A stretch of 64,000 bases of DNA from Ferranicluibacter rubi (GTDB taxonomy: Bacteria; Pseudomonadota; Alphaproteobacteria; Rhizobiales; Rhizobiaceae), in contig NZ_JAANCM010000001.1 in assembly GCF_011603255.1 (NCBI RefSeq), positions 186,001 to 250,000 on the forward strand. The letters are read 5' to 3'. Shown here one piece after another: positions 9,645-18,052 of this stretch; positions within the stretch are counted from its first letter, which is position 1; each line of letters opens with the position of its first letter. The notes beneath the pieces were generated by a model that saw only the letters and a list, made by a program, of their open reading frames with translations, ran no database searches and was not told the origin of the DNA. The position numbers were made by a program, and so were the translations under genes.

Positions 9645-10316
9645 TCAGCTCCAGTCGATGCAGTAGCCCAGGAAGCGTTTGCTATCGATCGGATCGAAGC
9701 CAAGCTTCTTGCGCAGCTTCTTGCGCAGCTTGCTGATGTGGCTCTCGACGACGTTCTCTTCGACGTCTTCGTCGAAGATGCCATAGATCGCGTTGAAGAT
9801 CTGCGACTTGGAGACGCGACGGCCGCGGTTGGCGACCAGATATTCCAGGATGCGGCGCTCGCGGCGCGGCAAGGCGAAGGTATCGCCTTCGATCTCGGGA
9901 TCGCGACCGTCCGAGAAGACGCGGATCGCACCGATATCGGTGTAGTTGGACAGGGACTTGAGGCGGCGGCGGATGGCCGCTGCACGGGCGAGGATCTCGC
10001 GGGGATGGACCGGCTTGCGCACGACGTCATCGACTCCGCAGTCGAAGAAGGCGAGCGTGGCTTCCAGCGACGGCGTATCGCTGATGGCGATGACCGGGGC
10101 TGTGGAACGATCACGGATGGCGCGGGGAAGCGTCATGGCCCGTTCGCCCTGGCCGATCAGGAACACCTCGACAGCATCGATATCGCTGTCGGCGGCGGTG
10201 GAGACCCAGTCGCCGAATTCCTTGGGATCAAACCCGGTGGAGGGTACGCCTTCCCGTCCGAAGAGAGAGGTGTATCCATCTTTTACAAGTTCACGTTCAT
10301 CAACCACTACGATCAT
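9645..10316 (-). CDS. rem: flagellar transcriptional regulator Rem/FtcR (OmpR-type, atypical receiver)
   Basis: About 223 residues: a receiver-like domain (1-110) and an OmpR/PhoB-type winged helix (about 135-220, with [20 protein letters not shown] and [15 protein letters not shown]). It matches Rem of Sinorhizobium and FtcR of Brucella, which activate flagellar middle and late genes. The strand that should end in the phosphoryl-accepting Asp reads DAVEVFLIG, so that residue is absent, while the Lys of RKPVHP remains; activation by phosphorylation is therefore unlikely. The ATG at 10316 ([10 protein letters not shown]) fits the family; a start 33 bases upstream is possible. In Sinorhizobium VisNR activates this gene. 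Confidence 0.9.
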   Translation of the reverse strand: MIVVVDERELVKDGYTSLFGREGVPSTGFDPKEFGDWVSTAADSDIDAVEVFLIGQGERAMTLPRAIRDRSTAPVIAISDTPSLEATLAFFDCGVDDVVRKPVHPREILARAAAIRRRLKSLSNYTDIGAIRVFSDGRDPEIEGDTFALPRRERRILEYLVANRGRRVSKSQIFNAIYGIFDEDVEENVVESHISKLRKKLRKKLGFDPIDSKRFLGYCIDWS

Positions 10317-10469
10317 TCGTCCGCTCCGAATCAGTATGGTGTTTTCCAATACGTCATTGGTACGAATCGTGGCGCCTCGTCACAATTAGAGGCTTTTGGT
10401 GGGTAGAAATGGTACTAGCTCAGGGTCCCCGCACCGATTTGATCAAGATGTAGTGGCTCATTTCGATAC

Positions 10470-10510
10470 ACCGACTATTAATTCTGTGGAAAGGTTAACG
10501 CGTGTTAATG
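10470..10510 (-). promoter_or_regulatory. TTAA-box cluster upstream of rem
   Basis: Three TTAA tetramers lie at 10478-10481, 10495-10498 and 10505-10508; the last two are separated by six bases (TTAACGCGTGTTAA), one short of the TTAA-N7-TTAA CtrA consensus. It is about 160-190 bases before the rem start within an AT-richer stretch. Role uncertain. Confidence 0.25.
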
Positions 10511-10609
10511 ATCGCCATTGCACGTGCCTTATTTTTGCAACGAAGAACCTGCACGTGCATTGCAACAAATCATCGGTTTAAAATCGTATAGGTTGTTATT
10601 AACGGACAT

Positions 10610-11218
10610 TCAACGACAGAAGGACGCGGCGTTCGGCGTCCATTTTCCATAACCTGTCGCGACCAGATTTGCGATCACGCGGCAGACATATCGCTTCTGG
10701 GCAGGATCGTTGTTCGGACCGGCATGATACCGCGCGACGGCCATGGTCCAGGTCTCGTGGCGGGCATGGAGATTTGCAAGGAAGCGTGCGGCATATTCGA
10801 CGTTTGCACGCGGATCGAGCATCGCTTCGGGTGAGGTGAAATTCTCTCCATGGTAGCGATAATTTATCTGCATACAACCGAGATCGATAAGCTTTGCACC
10901 CCCTGCCCGAGCCGTCTCGAACCTCTGCAGCACCTCGCTTGCGCTCGACGCGAACACGGCCTTGCCATCGATGTTCATGGCATAAGGCTGCAGCGAGCCC
11001 TTGCGGCCCGTTTCCGTCAGTCCGACCGAATAAAGGATGCCTTCGGGAATGCCGTATTTGGCGGCTGCAGCGACGATCTGGCTTTCGCACAGGCCGGCAT
11101 CCGAGCCGGATGCGGCGTGTGCGACCATGGGAGCACTAGAAATAAAGCTCGTCAGACAGGCCAGGCTGAGGTGCCGCAGGCGTTTCACGAAGCGTGTCTT
11201 GTCTGGTCCGCCCGTCAT
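10610..11218 (-). CDS. periplasmic lytic transglycosylase (SLT family, SltF-like)
   Basis: The chosen product has about 202 residues: a signal peptide (basic KTRFVKRLRHL, hydrophobic core, cleavage after AHA) and an SLT-type fold with Glu in GLTETGR as probable catalytic residue, LGCMQINYRYHGENF (the G-MQI motif) and ARYHAGPN near the C-terminus. The ATG at 11218 has GGAG five bases upstream; the longer frame is an extension inside fliK. It overlaps the fliK 3' end by 83 bases. In Rhodobacter, SltF is a dedicated flagellar muramidase that works with a FlgJ lacking its own enzyme domain, which fits the short FlgJ-like protein in this locus (inference). Confidence 0.8.
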   Translation of the reverse strand: MTGGPDKTRFVKRLRHLSLACLTSFISSAPMVAHAASGSDAGLCESQIVAAAAKYGIPEGILYSVGLTETGRKGSLQPYAMNIDGKAVFASSASEVLQRFETARAGGAKLIDLGCMQINYRYHGENFTSPEAMLDPRANVEYAARFLANLHARHETWTMAVARYHAGPNNDPAQKRYVCRVIANLVATGYGKWTPNAASFCR

Positions 11219-13181
11219 CTGCACTCCGCTGTCCCGCCGCGCCATCGCGGCCGTCGCCGCCATTACGGCCTTCTCCGCCATTGCCTGCCGCAAGGCCGCC
11301 CTGGCTGTCCCGCCCGTTCTGCGACGGCTGCTGCTGGTTGCTCTGCGGTTGCCCCGAGCCGTCATTTCCACCGGCGCTGTCCAACGGGGTGAAGATTACA
11401 TTGACCTGATCGACCTGGAAGCCCTGCGCGCGAAGCGCCTTGATCATCGCATCCTGATCGTTGGTGAGCTGCCGGTAGGCGTCGCCCGTCTGAACACGAA
11501 GATCGATCTGCAACTCGTCGTCGCGCAGGCGCAACGTGGCCGTGACGAGACCGAGGTCGATCGGGTGCATCTGGATCTTGAGCGTGTTGACCACCTTGCC
11601 GGTGGCGGCCTGTGAACCTGTGTTCGCCTGGAGCGCCTGCGTCGGATCACCATTGCCCGTGATCGCGGCGGCAACCGCCTGGGCGTTGGCCGTCATCGGT
11701 AACGGGTTGCCAAGCGTCGGTGCGATGCCGAGATAGCGCCGGGCATCCAGCACGATGACGGTCTCGGTCTTGGTGTTCGCCTGATCGTTCGATGCCGTGG
11801 AAGCGGGCCGGTCGGCATCCGCTCGCAGAGAGATCGGGCTCACTTTGCCATCCGCCCGCGCGAAGCGGAAGACCTGATCGGTGCCATCCGTCGATGTCGG
11901 CAGTGCCGATGAATCGGCTGCGGCCATTGAGGCCATGGGCATGCTTGCCCTGTCGCCCGTCACCTTCAGGCCCGGCATTCTCACCTCGGACTCGCTGCTT
12001 TCCCCCTTGGCGGACGCATCCACCGCCGGCTGTGCCGTGACCGGGCCGAGAATGGCCATGAGGCTGCGAATATCCATCTCTGGGGCGGGTGCTGCTGCTG
12101 CGGTATCCTCCGCAGGCTCCGGCGTCGTCTCGGTCGCTACCTGCTTTGTCTGGCGCACGAGAGACGATGCTGCGACGTGCGGAGATAGCTTGTCAGCAGC
12201 AGGCTCGACAACGTCCGATGCCTTGGTCACGCCGATCTTTTCAGGGGCAACAGCTTGAAGATGCGCAGGTATCGCCAGGACTGGAAGAGAGTCTGAATCA
12301 ACCACTGCGGGAGGTTGGTTCCCGGCCGTTGTCCGTGCATCGGTTGATGTCGACCCGGCGGGCGCCCTTGCCACACGCACGGTGGCAGGCGCGTCGGATC
12401 CCGGCTTCTGCACCGTTTCGGATGTGACCGCCGTCGTCAGTGTCTCAAGCGTCTTTTCGACAAGAATCGGAGCTGCCACTTTCGGTTCTGCCGTATTGGG
12501 GCTCTTACCGGCTCTGACCTTTTTCTCATCGTCCGCCGGCACTGTCGCAGCACCTGCAGCCGTTCCGGCGCTATCTGCTTCTGGGTCGGCCTTGATAGCT
12601 TTCAGCGCGAGGGTGGCGGAAAGCGTTGCGGTCGCAACCGTCTGTGTCGTCTTGGGGAGCGCCGTCTGGCTTTCGCTTGTCGCTTCGTCGGACGAGGATG
12701 GCGGAACGGCTGCTTCGCCGTCTGCGTCCTGAGATTGCGGTGCTGTCACGATAGACAGGAGAGCGAGCGCGTCGGTCTTCCCGGCAGGAGTCGCAGACGA
12801 GACAGCCGAATTCCTATCCTTCGATGCGCCTGCACCGTGAGCGACAGATGCATGTGGCGTCTGGTCAGACTCTGCCTCAGCGTCCTTCGATGTCGAAGCA
12901 AAGTCTTCGGCTGTGCGCGTTTGCACAGCATCCGCCTTGCCGACCTGTCTGGTGTGTGCAGACGAACCGGTTGTCGTGATTTGTGCCGGCTCATCCGGCT
13001 GAGTCTTTGTGTGGCCGGCCGACGCGTGCGTCTTCGCGTTCGTATCCCGTGCGTGCCCGAGATCGGCGAACGTCTTGCGAAAGGCTGCGCCGCCTTCGCC
13101 TTCGCCAGGGCGGTTCTTGACGGCAGAAACATTCGCGCGGGCAGCTTTGGCTGCCGGCAGCGCGTCATCAAGGGATCTCAT
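11136..13181 (-). CDS. fliK: flagellar hook-length control protein FliK (MotD)
   Basis: This 681-residue protein is Ala/Thr/Ser/Asp-rich and disordered for about the first 500 residues, then has the FliK C-terminal domain (about 545-620: LKIQMHPIDLGLVTATLRL, QVDQVNVIF) and a Gly/Gln/Asn/Arg-rich tail. FliK measures the hook and switches export from hook to filament substrates. In Sinorhizobium the gene was first named motD and sits in the motB-motC-motD order, as here. It starts two bases after motC. The family is poorly conserved outside the C-terminal domain, so that domain plus position carry the call. Confidence 0.88.
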   Translation of the reverse strand: MRSLDDALPAAKAARANVSAVKNRPGEGEGGAAFRKTFADLGHARDTNAKTHASAGHTKTQPDEPAQITTTGSSAHTRQVGKADAVQTRTAEDFASTSKDAEAESDQTPHASVAHGAGASKDRNSAVSSATPAGKTDALALLSIVTAPQSQDADGEAAVPPSSSDEATSESQTALPKTTQTVATATLSATLALKAIKADPEADSAGTAAGAATVPADDEKKVRAGKSPNTAEPKVAAPILVEKTLETLTTAVTSETVQKPGSDAPATVRVARAPAGSTSTDARTTAGNQPPAVVDSDSLPVLAIPAHLQAVAPEKIGVTKASDVVEPAADKLSPHVAASSLVRQTKQVATETTPEPAEDTAAAAPAPEMDIRSLMAILGPVTAQPAVDASAKGESSESEVRMPGLKVTGDRASMPMASMAAADSSALPTSTDGTDQVFRFARADGKVSPISLRADADRPASTASNDQANTKTETVIVLDARRYLGIAPTLGNPLPMTANAQAVAAAITGNGDPTQALQANTGSQAATGKVVNTLKIQMHPIDLGLVTATLRLRDDELQIDLRVQTGDAYRQLTNDQDAMIKALRAQGFQVDQVNVIFTPLDSAGGNDGSGQPQSNQQQPSQNGRDSQGGLAAGNGGEGRNGGDGRDGAAGQRSADDGRTRQDTLRETPAAPQPGLSDELYF

Positions 13182-13183
13182 GT

Positions 13184-14500
13184 CTACATATCCTCCCGCA
13201 GCAGCGCGTCGATCTCGCCCAGCTTGCTCTTCCCGCTCGTTAGAAACGTCGCCAGCGCCGGATCGATATCCGTCAAAGCCGATGTCTCGGGCTCGGCGGG
13301 CGCAGCCTCGGATGCCGTTGGCGTCGCGGGGGCTGCAAAGGGGCTGTCGCTGCTGCCGGATCCCGACAGGGCTTCGGGAGATGGCGTTTGTGCAGCCAGC
13401 ATATCAGCGCTGGCTTGTGCTGAACTGTCGGCACTGGCCTGCACATCCGCAACCGGAGCACGCAGCACCTCCCGTGCAACGGCCTGGGCTGCCTCCCTCA
13501 AGCTGCGATCGCGCGCAGAAAGTTCGGCATCGGGAATGGCTTCGATAGTCTTGACGGCGTCGAGGATGCCGGTCGACGGCACATTTACGAGACCGGAATA
13601 GAACGTGGCGAGAGCGTTCGGCTCCATATCCGCCGCAGCGGATAGCGCCGCTGCGCGTTCCGAGGCAAGTTTCGTCAGAGGCTTCAGCCCTGCAATGGCA
13701 GCGTTCCGCGCAATCCGCAGGAAGATCTCGCGCTGGCGCGGCTTGTCCATGAAAGACAGGATCTCCTCGATCTTCTGGCGCTTTTCATCGCCGTAATTGG
13801 CGACCGCAAGCTCCACGAAGATATCCGCGAACTGGCCCGCATAAGGCGACGTCATGAAGCGGCGGGTATAGGCAAGCGAGTACGCCAGCGCCCGGTCGAC
13901 ATTGCCGGCACGCGTGGTCAGCATGAGGGAACGGCGCAGGGCTGCTTCCTCGATATTGGTGCCCGGTGCCACAAGTCTTGCCCAGTCATAGGCTTTCACA
14001 GCCTTGCCGGGATCCTGTTGAGCGACCGCATTGCCATAGACGAGGTAAAGATACGGTCCGATCGGCGCATTTTTGTACTCGTCCATCGTCTTCGACATGA
14101 TCTCCACGATCAGACCGCCCTTGCCGTTCAGGTAATGGCTCAGGGCATCGGTGACGCGATTGTCGAAATTGCCGTCGATGTCGCGACTGGCTAGGTAGGC
14201 GAGCGTCTTCGGGTTGCCCCCGCTCATGGCGTAGATCAGCGCCGCGTCCACATTGCGGGGATCCGCAAAGACGCTTCGATCGGCCGTCATCAGGCGCTTT
14301 TCGATGGCACCGAGCATGAACTGCTGCATATCGGCCGAGGAGAGATCGCCATGCACCACGCTGTCCTGAACGTGCTGCAGCGAGCGGATCATCTTGTAGG
14401 GCGGCAGGTTGTCGTCTTCGCTGCCTGCGGCGTAAACGGCCGACAGCGAGACGAGCGATGCGCATGCGCCGAGCAGAACGGAGCGGAGAGCCTTCTTCAT
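13184..14500 (-). CDS. motC: periplasmic motility protein MotC
   Basis: A 438-residue protein with a signal peptide (SVLLGACASLVSLSAVYA, cleavage near residue 25) and a long alpha-helical repeat-like body including VNVDAALIYAMSGGNPKTLAYL-type segments and a Pro/Ala/Ser-rich tail (350-420). It corresponds to rhizobial MotC, a periplasmic protein that interacts with the stator protein MotB and is required for flagellar rotation, with MotE as its chaperone. The gene lies between motB (three bases away) and fliK (two bases away), so the three are one transcript. MotC is restricted to this bacterial group. Confidence 0.88.
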   Translation of the reverse strand: MKKALRSVLLGACASLVSLSAVYAAGSEDDNLPPYKMIRSLQHVQDSVVHGDLSSADMQQFMLGAIEKRLMTADRSVFADPRNVDAALIYAMSGGNPKTLAYLASRDIDGNFDNRVTDALSHYLNGKGGLIVEIMSKTMDEYKNAPIGPYLYLVYGNAVAQQDPGKAVKAYDWARLVAPGTNIEEAALRRSLMLTTRAGNVDRALAYSLAYTRRFMTSPYAGQFADIFVELAVANYGDEKRQKIEEILSFMDKPRQREIFLRIARNAAIAGLKPLTKLASERAAALSAAADMEPNALATFYSGLVNVPSTGILDAVKTIEAIPDAELSARDRSLREAAQAVAREVLRAPVADVQASADSSAQASADMLAAQTPSPEALSGSGSSDSPFAAPATPTASEAAPAEPETSALTDIDPALATFLTSGKSKLGEIDALLREDM

Positions 14501-14503
14501 GGC

Positions 14504-15682
14504 CTAGCCCTGGTTCGTCTGGACGAGGATCTCGATGCGCCGGTTTGCAGCCGCGTTCGGATCCGTCGGAACCTGCAGGCGCCGGTCGGCAAAACCGCTG
14601 ATCTGGCTGACGCGGTTTTCGGCAAGGCCGCCGTGGATCAGCATGTAATAGGCGCTCTGCGCGCGATCGGCCGACAGGCGCCAGTTGTCGTAGCCACCCG
14701 ACTTGAACGGCCGCCCATCGGTATGGCCGCGAATGGCGATCGCGCCGGTCCGGGTCGAGAGCAGCTTGCCGATCTTCTCCATAGCGAGAACCGTCGCGCG
14801 CTCCGGAACGGCCGAACCCAGGCCGAACATCGGGGTATCGCTCTGCTCGCTGATCGAGACCAGCAGCCCGCCTTCGGTCGGCGTCACGATGAGGCCTTCG
14901 GCAAGCTTGCCGGCGGCGGCGCCGATCTCCTTCTCGATGGCCTCCTTCAGATCCGTCGCAGCCTTGGTCTCGGCAACAGACGGCGCGGCCTTCGGGGTTG
15001 CGGGATCGTTCGCAGCCGCCATGGCATCGCTCTTGCCGTCGCTGATATTCTCCGCAGCACCGTTGCCCGCCTTGTCGGCGGCACTCGAACCGGCGTCGGC
15101 GATCTTCTTCAGTTCGACCTGCTTCGTCCAGAAATCCGGATCGAAGGGATCGCGATAGGCTTCTCCGCCCTCGGCACCCGTTGCCGGGCCGGAGGTCGAG
15201 GCTCCGCCGTCCCCTTTCGAGCTGATATTGGTTTCGCGGCCGACCTCGTTGGCGATCTCGGACAGCACGGAATAGGGATTCTCGAAGAAATCGGCGTCGG
15301 AATATTTGGTTTCCTCGCCCGATGTCGCAGCTTCATCCTCGCCGGTCTTGGCCGATCCGCCGCTTTTCGGCTGGTCGCCATCGACCTTGGATCGCGACTG
15401 CGTCTCCTCGCCCTTTGCGTCTTTCGCCGGCGCCTTGACGCCCTTTTCCGCCGGTTCCTGCTGGGTCAGCTGGACCGGATTGAAGTAGGAGGCGATGGCG
15501 GCCTTGGTCTTCGGGTTAGAGGCGTTGATCAGCCACATAACCAGGAAGAATGCCATCATGGCGGTCATGAAGTCGGCATAGGCGATCTTCCAGGCGCCCC
15601 CATGGCTGCCGCCATGGGCAGGGGCATGCCGCTTGATGATGATGATTTCATTCTTGCCGTGATGGCTGTTGCTCTCGCTCAT
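14504..15682 (-). CDS. motB: flagellar stator protein MotB
   Basis: The 392-residue protein has one membrane segment (about 33-55, KIAYADFMTAMMAFFLVMWL) with the proton-carrying Asp at residue 37, a long hydrophilic periplasmic linker (60-240) and a C-terminal OmpA-like peptidoglycan-binding domain (IRGHTDGRPFKSGGYDNWRLS, NRRIEILV). MotB forms the proton channel with MotA, which is encoded apart at 30680-31558. The linker is longer than in enterics, which fits the extra partner MotC. It overlaps the upstream fliH-like gene by four bases. Confidence 0.95.
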   Translation of the reverse strand: MSESNSHHGKNEIIIIKRHAPAHGGSHGGAWKIAYADFMTAMMAFFLVMWLINASNPKTKAAIASYFNPVQLTQQEPAEKGVKAPAKDAKGEETQSRSKVDGDQPKSGGSAKTGEDEAATSGEETKYSDADFFENPYSVLSEIANEVGRETNISSKGDGGASTSGPATGAEGGEAYRDPFDPDFWTKQVELKKIADAGSSAADKAGNGAAENISDGKSDAMAAANDPATPKAAPSVAETKAATDLKEAIEKEIGAAAGKLAEGLIVTPTEGGLLVSISEQSDTPMFGLGSAVPERATVLAMEKIGKLLSTRTGAIAIRGHTDGRPFKSGGYDNWRLSADRAQSAYYMLIHGGLAENRVSQISGFADRRLQVPTDPNAAANRRIEILVQTNQG

Positions 15683-16332
15683 GCTATCACTTTCCGCACG
15701 GTATCAGCCCAGGCCGATAGCCGGGTCATCAGAATCGAATCGCCGAATTCGGCGGAGAGGTCGATGTCGTCCGTTTCGACGTGGCGGAAGGTCACCTCCG
15801 TGTCGGAGAGACGCGCCTCGAGCGCCTGGAACATCCGGGACGGGCCGCGCACGGTGATCTTCACAGCATCGCCATCGACGGAATGCCGGATCGCGATGGC
15901 GAGCGACTCGATGGCCTTTTCGGTCAGCTGCTCCTGCAGGATCGGCGCGAGAACCTGGGCCGTCTGCTCGGAGATCATGTCGGCGAGCAGCGAGCCGATC
16001 TCGCTGAAGCGTTGATGGATCATCGCGGCGGCCTCGTTTTCCAGTCGTTCACGAATCGTCTCGCACTCGGCTTCATGTTCGGCCCGCAAGGCGGCGATCT
16101 CGGCTTGGTGGCGGGCGCGCATTTCCATTTCGGCATGCTCGCGGCCGCGGCCATAGGCGCTCTGGCGTTCGGCCTCGATATCGATGACCGGCTCCGGCGG
16201 CTGCTTCGCGACCGGGCGCGTATCGCGGGAGATCGGCTCTTCGAGTTCGTGGAAATACGTCTTGGGCACGCGCGTCAGGTCCACCTTGGGCGCGCTGAAA
16301 TCCTTGAGATATCGGGAAAGCGGCGCCGTCAT
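15679..16332 (-). CDS. FliH-like flagellar export protein (putative)
   Basis: About 217 residues from the ATG at 16332, which has GGAGA seven bases upstream; the longer in-frame extension is unlikely. The central part (70-130) is a charged coiled coil with many Glu/Arg, and the C-terminal part (140-215) is a mixed alpha/beta region (DGDAVKITVRGPSRMFQALE). This layout is that of FliH, the stator that regulates the FliI ATPase. No other FliH candidate is visible in the window. It overlaps motB by four bases. The identification is from architecture and gap-filling, not from a clear motif. Confidence 0.5.
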   Translation of the reverse strand: MTAPLSRYLKDFSAPKVDLTRVPKTYFHELEEPISRDTRPVAKQPPEPVIDIEAERQSAYGRGREHAEMEMRARHQAEIAALRAEHEAECETIRERLENEAAAMIHQRFSEIGSLLADMISEQTAQVLAPILQEQLTEKAIESLAIAIRHSVDGDAVKITVRGPSRMFQALEARLSDTEVTFRHVETDDIDLSAEFGDSILMTRLSAWADTVRKVIA

Positions 16333-16674
16333 CGTTGCATCTCCGGCATCGGCCGCTGCGCATCGGTGCGCATGGTGGCGGTGCAGGCTGGGAACAACAG
16401 GCTTTCGGGGCCGAAACAACGGGTCATGGGCACGTCCGACCGTCTCCTTCTGGGCCCGTGCCGTGTCAGCAGAGCCCGGACATCTCGTTGAGCAGACAGG
16501 CGGAACGGGATCCGGAAGGCTGCAAGCGGCAGTGCAAGGACAGGATGCACCGGCGGCCCCTTCCCGCGACAAGCGGGATCTTCTGCCTCGACCGCGCGCC
16601 TGAAAAGGGCACGGCCAGAGACGGGGCTGCGAGAGGAGACTAGCGGGTCAAACTTGTGCGAGGGTTGAAGGGTG

Positions 16675-16706
16675 TTGGACCGCGCTCGGGCAATAGCGCG
16701 GTCCAA
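16675..16706. terminator. perfect 12-base-pair hairpin downstream of flaC
   Basis: TTGGACCGCGCT (16675-16686) and its exact complement (16695-16706) flank an eight-base loop. There is no T-run on either side, so it may be a secondary terminator, an RNA-stabilising end or a protein site. Confidence 0.45.
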
Positions 16707-16748
16707 CCGATCCACCGAAGCCGATGACCGCGGCTCCGGCGAATGACA

Positions 16749-16768
16749 GCCTCCCCGCGAAGGGAGGC
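16749..16768 (-). terminator. hairpin just downstream of flaC stop
   Basis: GCCTCCC (16749-16755) pairs with GGGAGGC (16762-16768), 12 bases after the flaC stop on the minus strand. The tail is only weakly T-rich (TGTCATTC). Confidence 0.45.
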
Positions 16769-16779
16769 CTTGTCTCGGC

Positions 16780-17748
16780 TTACTGCTGGAAGAGGCGCAG
16801 GATGTTTTCGGAATTGGTGTTGGCGATCGAGAGAGACTGGACGCCGAGCTGCTGCTGCGTCTGCAGCGCCTTCAGGCGGGTCGATTCCTCGTTCATGTCG
16901 GCATCCACCAGACGGCCGACGCCCTTGTCGATCACGTCGATCAGGTTGGCGACGAAGCCTTCCTGCAGGTCGATGCGCTTGGTGATGGCGCCGAGCGTCG
17001 AGGCCGCGTCCGTCAGGCCGGACAGGATCGAATTGACCGCGGAAAGCATCCCCGCAATTTCCTGCGGCGTCGTCGAGGTCTTCAGTTCGATCACTGTGCC
17101 AGGCGCAGCGACGCCGCCCTGTGCAGCGATCAGGTGGTAGGTGGCTGACGTCGTTCCGCCCAGACCGTCCGGCTGATCGACCGTGATGTCCTTGGTCAAC
17201 TGACCGCGCGACGGATCTTTCAGGTCGATCATGATCGACGTGGCTGTATCGTAGTCGAGCGTCGTGACGGAAACCGAGCCATCCGACGAGCGGTTGAAGG
17301 AACCAACGATCGACTTGACGCCGACAGCGGCCGTATTGGCGTTGTAAAGCCAGTTTTCGCCGGAGAACGAGGCGGACTGCGAGGCGGCGGCGAGCTGGTT
17401 CTTCAGCTCGGTAATTTCCTTGTTGATCTTGGACTTGTCGACGCCCGGCTCGCTGGCCGCGACGAGCTTCGACTGGATCTCGCTGATGACGTCGATCGAG
17501 GAGCTCATGGCCGAATAGGAGGTATCGACCTTGGCGGCGCCGAGGCCCAGCGCGTCCTGTACGGTCGAAAGCGCCATGTTGTCCGAGCGCATGGTCGTTG
17601 CGATGGACCAATAGGCGGCATTGTCGGCTGCAGTTTCGACGCGGTAGCCCGAGGAGACACGCGCCTGCGTTTCTTCCATCGAGGTATTGATCGTCCGCAG
17701 GGTCTGCAGAGCCGCCATTGCGGCGGCATTGGTCATGATGCTGGTCAT
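16780..17748 (-). CDS. flaC: flagellin (FlaC-type)
   Basis: About 322 residues from MTSIMTNAAAMAAL; the upstream in-frame ATG (17769) is not conserved with the other two flagellins. The N-terminal D0/D1 (LRTINTSMEETQARVSSGYRV) and C-terminal D1/D0 (ESTRLKALQTQQQLGVQSL, then SENILRLFQQ) are strongly flagellin-like, with a variable middle. It is the most divergent of the three tandem flagellins: ends identical in many positions, middle different. It has its own leader element and hairpins downstream. The letter is assigned from gene order by analogy to Agrobacterium and is tentative. Confidence 0.9.
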   Translation of the reverse strand: MTSIMTNAAAMAALQTLRTINTSMEETQARVSSGYRVETAADNAAYWSIATTMRSDNMALSTVQDALGLGAAKVDTSYSAMSSSIDVISEIQSKLVAASEPGVDKSKINKEITELKNQLAAASQSASFSGENWLYNANTAAVGVKSIVGSFNRSSDGSVSVTTLDYDTATSIMIDLKDPSRGQLTKDITVDQPDGLGGTTSATYHLIAAQGGVAAPGTVIELKTSTTPQEIAGMLSAVNSILSGLTDAASTLGAITKRIDLQEGFVANLIDVIDKGVGRLVDADMNEESTRLKALQTQQQLGVQSLSIANTNSENILRLFQQ

Positions 17749-17776
17749 TGGGGTTTGCCCTTTTGTCAAAACGTCG

Positions 17777-17820
17777 GGGACATGCGGCTGAAAGCCTGCT
17801 GCGACGAAACGGCGTCATGC
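17777..17820 (-). promoter_or_regulatory. conserved flagellin leader element of flaC
   Basis: On the minus strand GCATGACGC is followed 28 bases later by ATGTCCC; between them GGCT-TTC-AGCC forms a short hairpin. The flaA and flaB genes have the same order of parts at a similar distance from their start codons. Confidence 0.5.
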
Positions 17821-17856
17821 ACACTGCCCAATTTACCCGATCGGCAGCTCGTCGTG

Positions 17857-17886
17857 TTAAGAATGATTTAATCCCGTTATGGTTAA
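17857..17886 (-). promoter_or_regulatory. CtrA-like boxes upstream of flaC
   Basis: TTAA-N7-TTAA occurs at 17857-17871 and TTAACCAT (minus strand) at 17879-17886, the two forms of the Caulobacter CtrA recognition sequence. They lie about 110-140 bases upstream of flaC, in an AT-rich stretch between flaC and the flaB terminator. Confidence 0.4.
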
Positions 17887-17977
17887 CAAAGGTTTAAATG
17901 ACGCGCCGGTGCGTCAATCTTCATGAACAGATTTAAACGAAGATGACGAATTCGTTAAGTCCCTGTTCGACAACGAA

Positions 17978-18007
17978 AAAAGCCGCCCTCTTGCGAGAGC
18001 GGCTTTT
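17978..18007 (-). terminator. rho-independent terminator of flaB
   Basis: AAAAGCCGC (17978-17986) and GCGGCTTTT (17999-18007) form the stem; on the minus strand six T follow. It lies 46 bases after the flaB stop. Confidence 0.85.
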
Positions 18008-18052
18008 GCCTGGTCGGATCGAACGACGCCGGAGCGCCGTATCCTTGGTCTC

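Larger units (their letters stand above)
16333..16779. other. 447-base gap between flaC and the fliH-like operon
   Basis: No convincing gene. The open frames here are Arg/Pro-rich shadows. The stretch holds two hairpins near the flaC end (16675-16706, 16749-16768) and must contain the promoter of the fliH-like-motB-motC-fliK transcript, but I see no copy of the Rem-type element. Confidence 0.6.

Noticed and set aside
14351-16015. 554-codon plus-strand frame opposite motB
   Set aside because: Shadow of motB and the fliH-like gene, composition typical of reversed GC-rich coding sequence.
16333-16715. Minus-strand frame of 128 codons in the flaC/fliH-like gap
   Set aside because: Arg/Pro-rich, spans a strong hairpin, and has no ribosome binding site.
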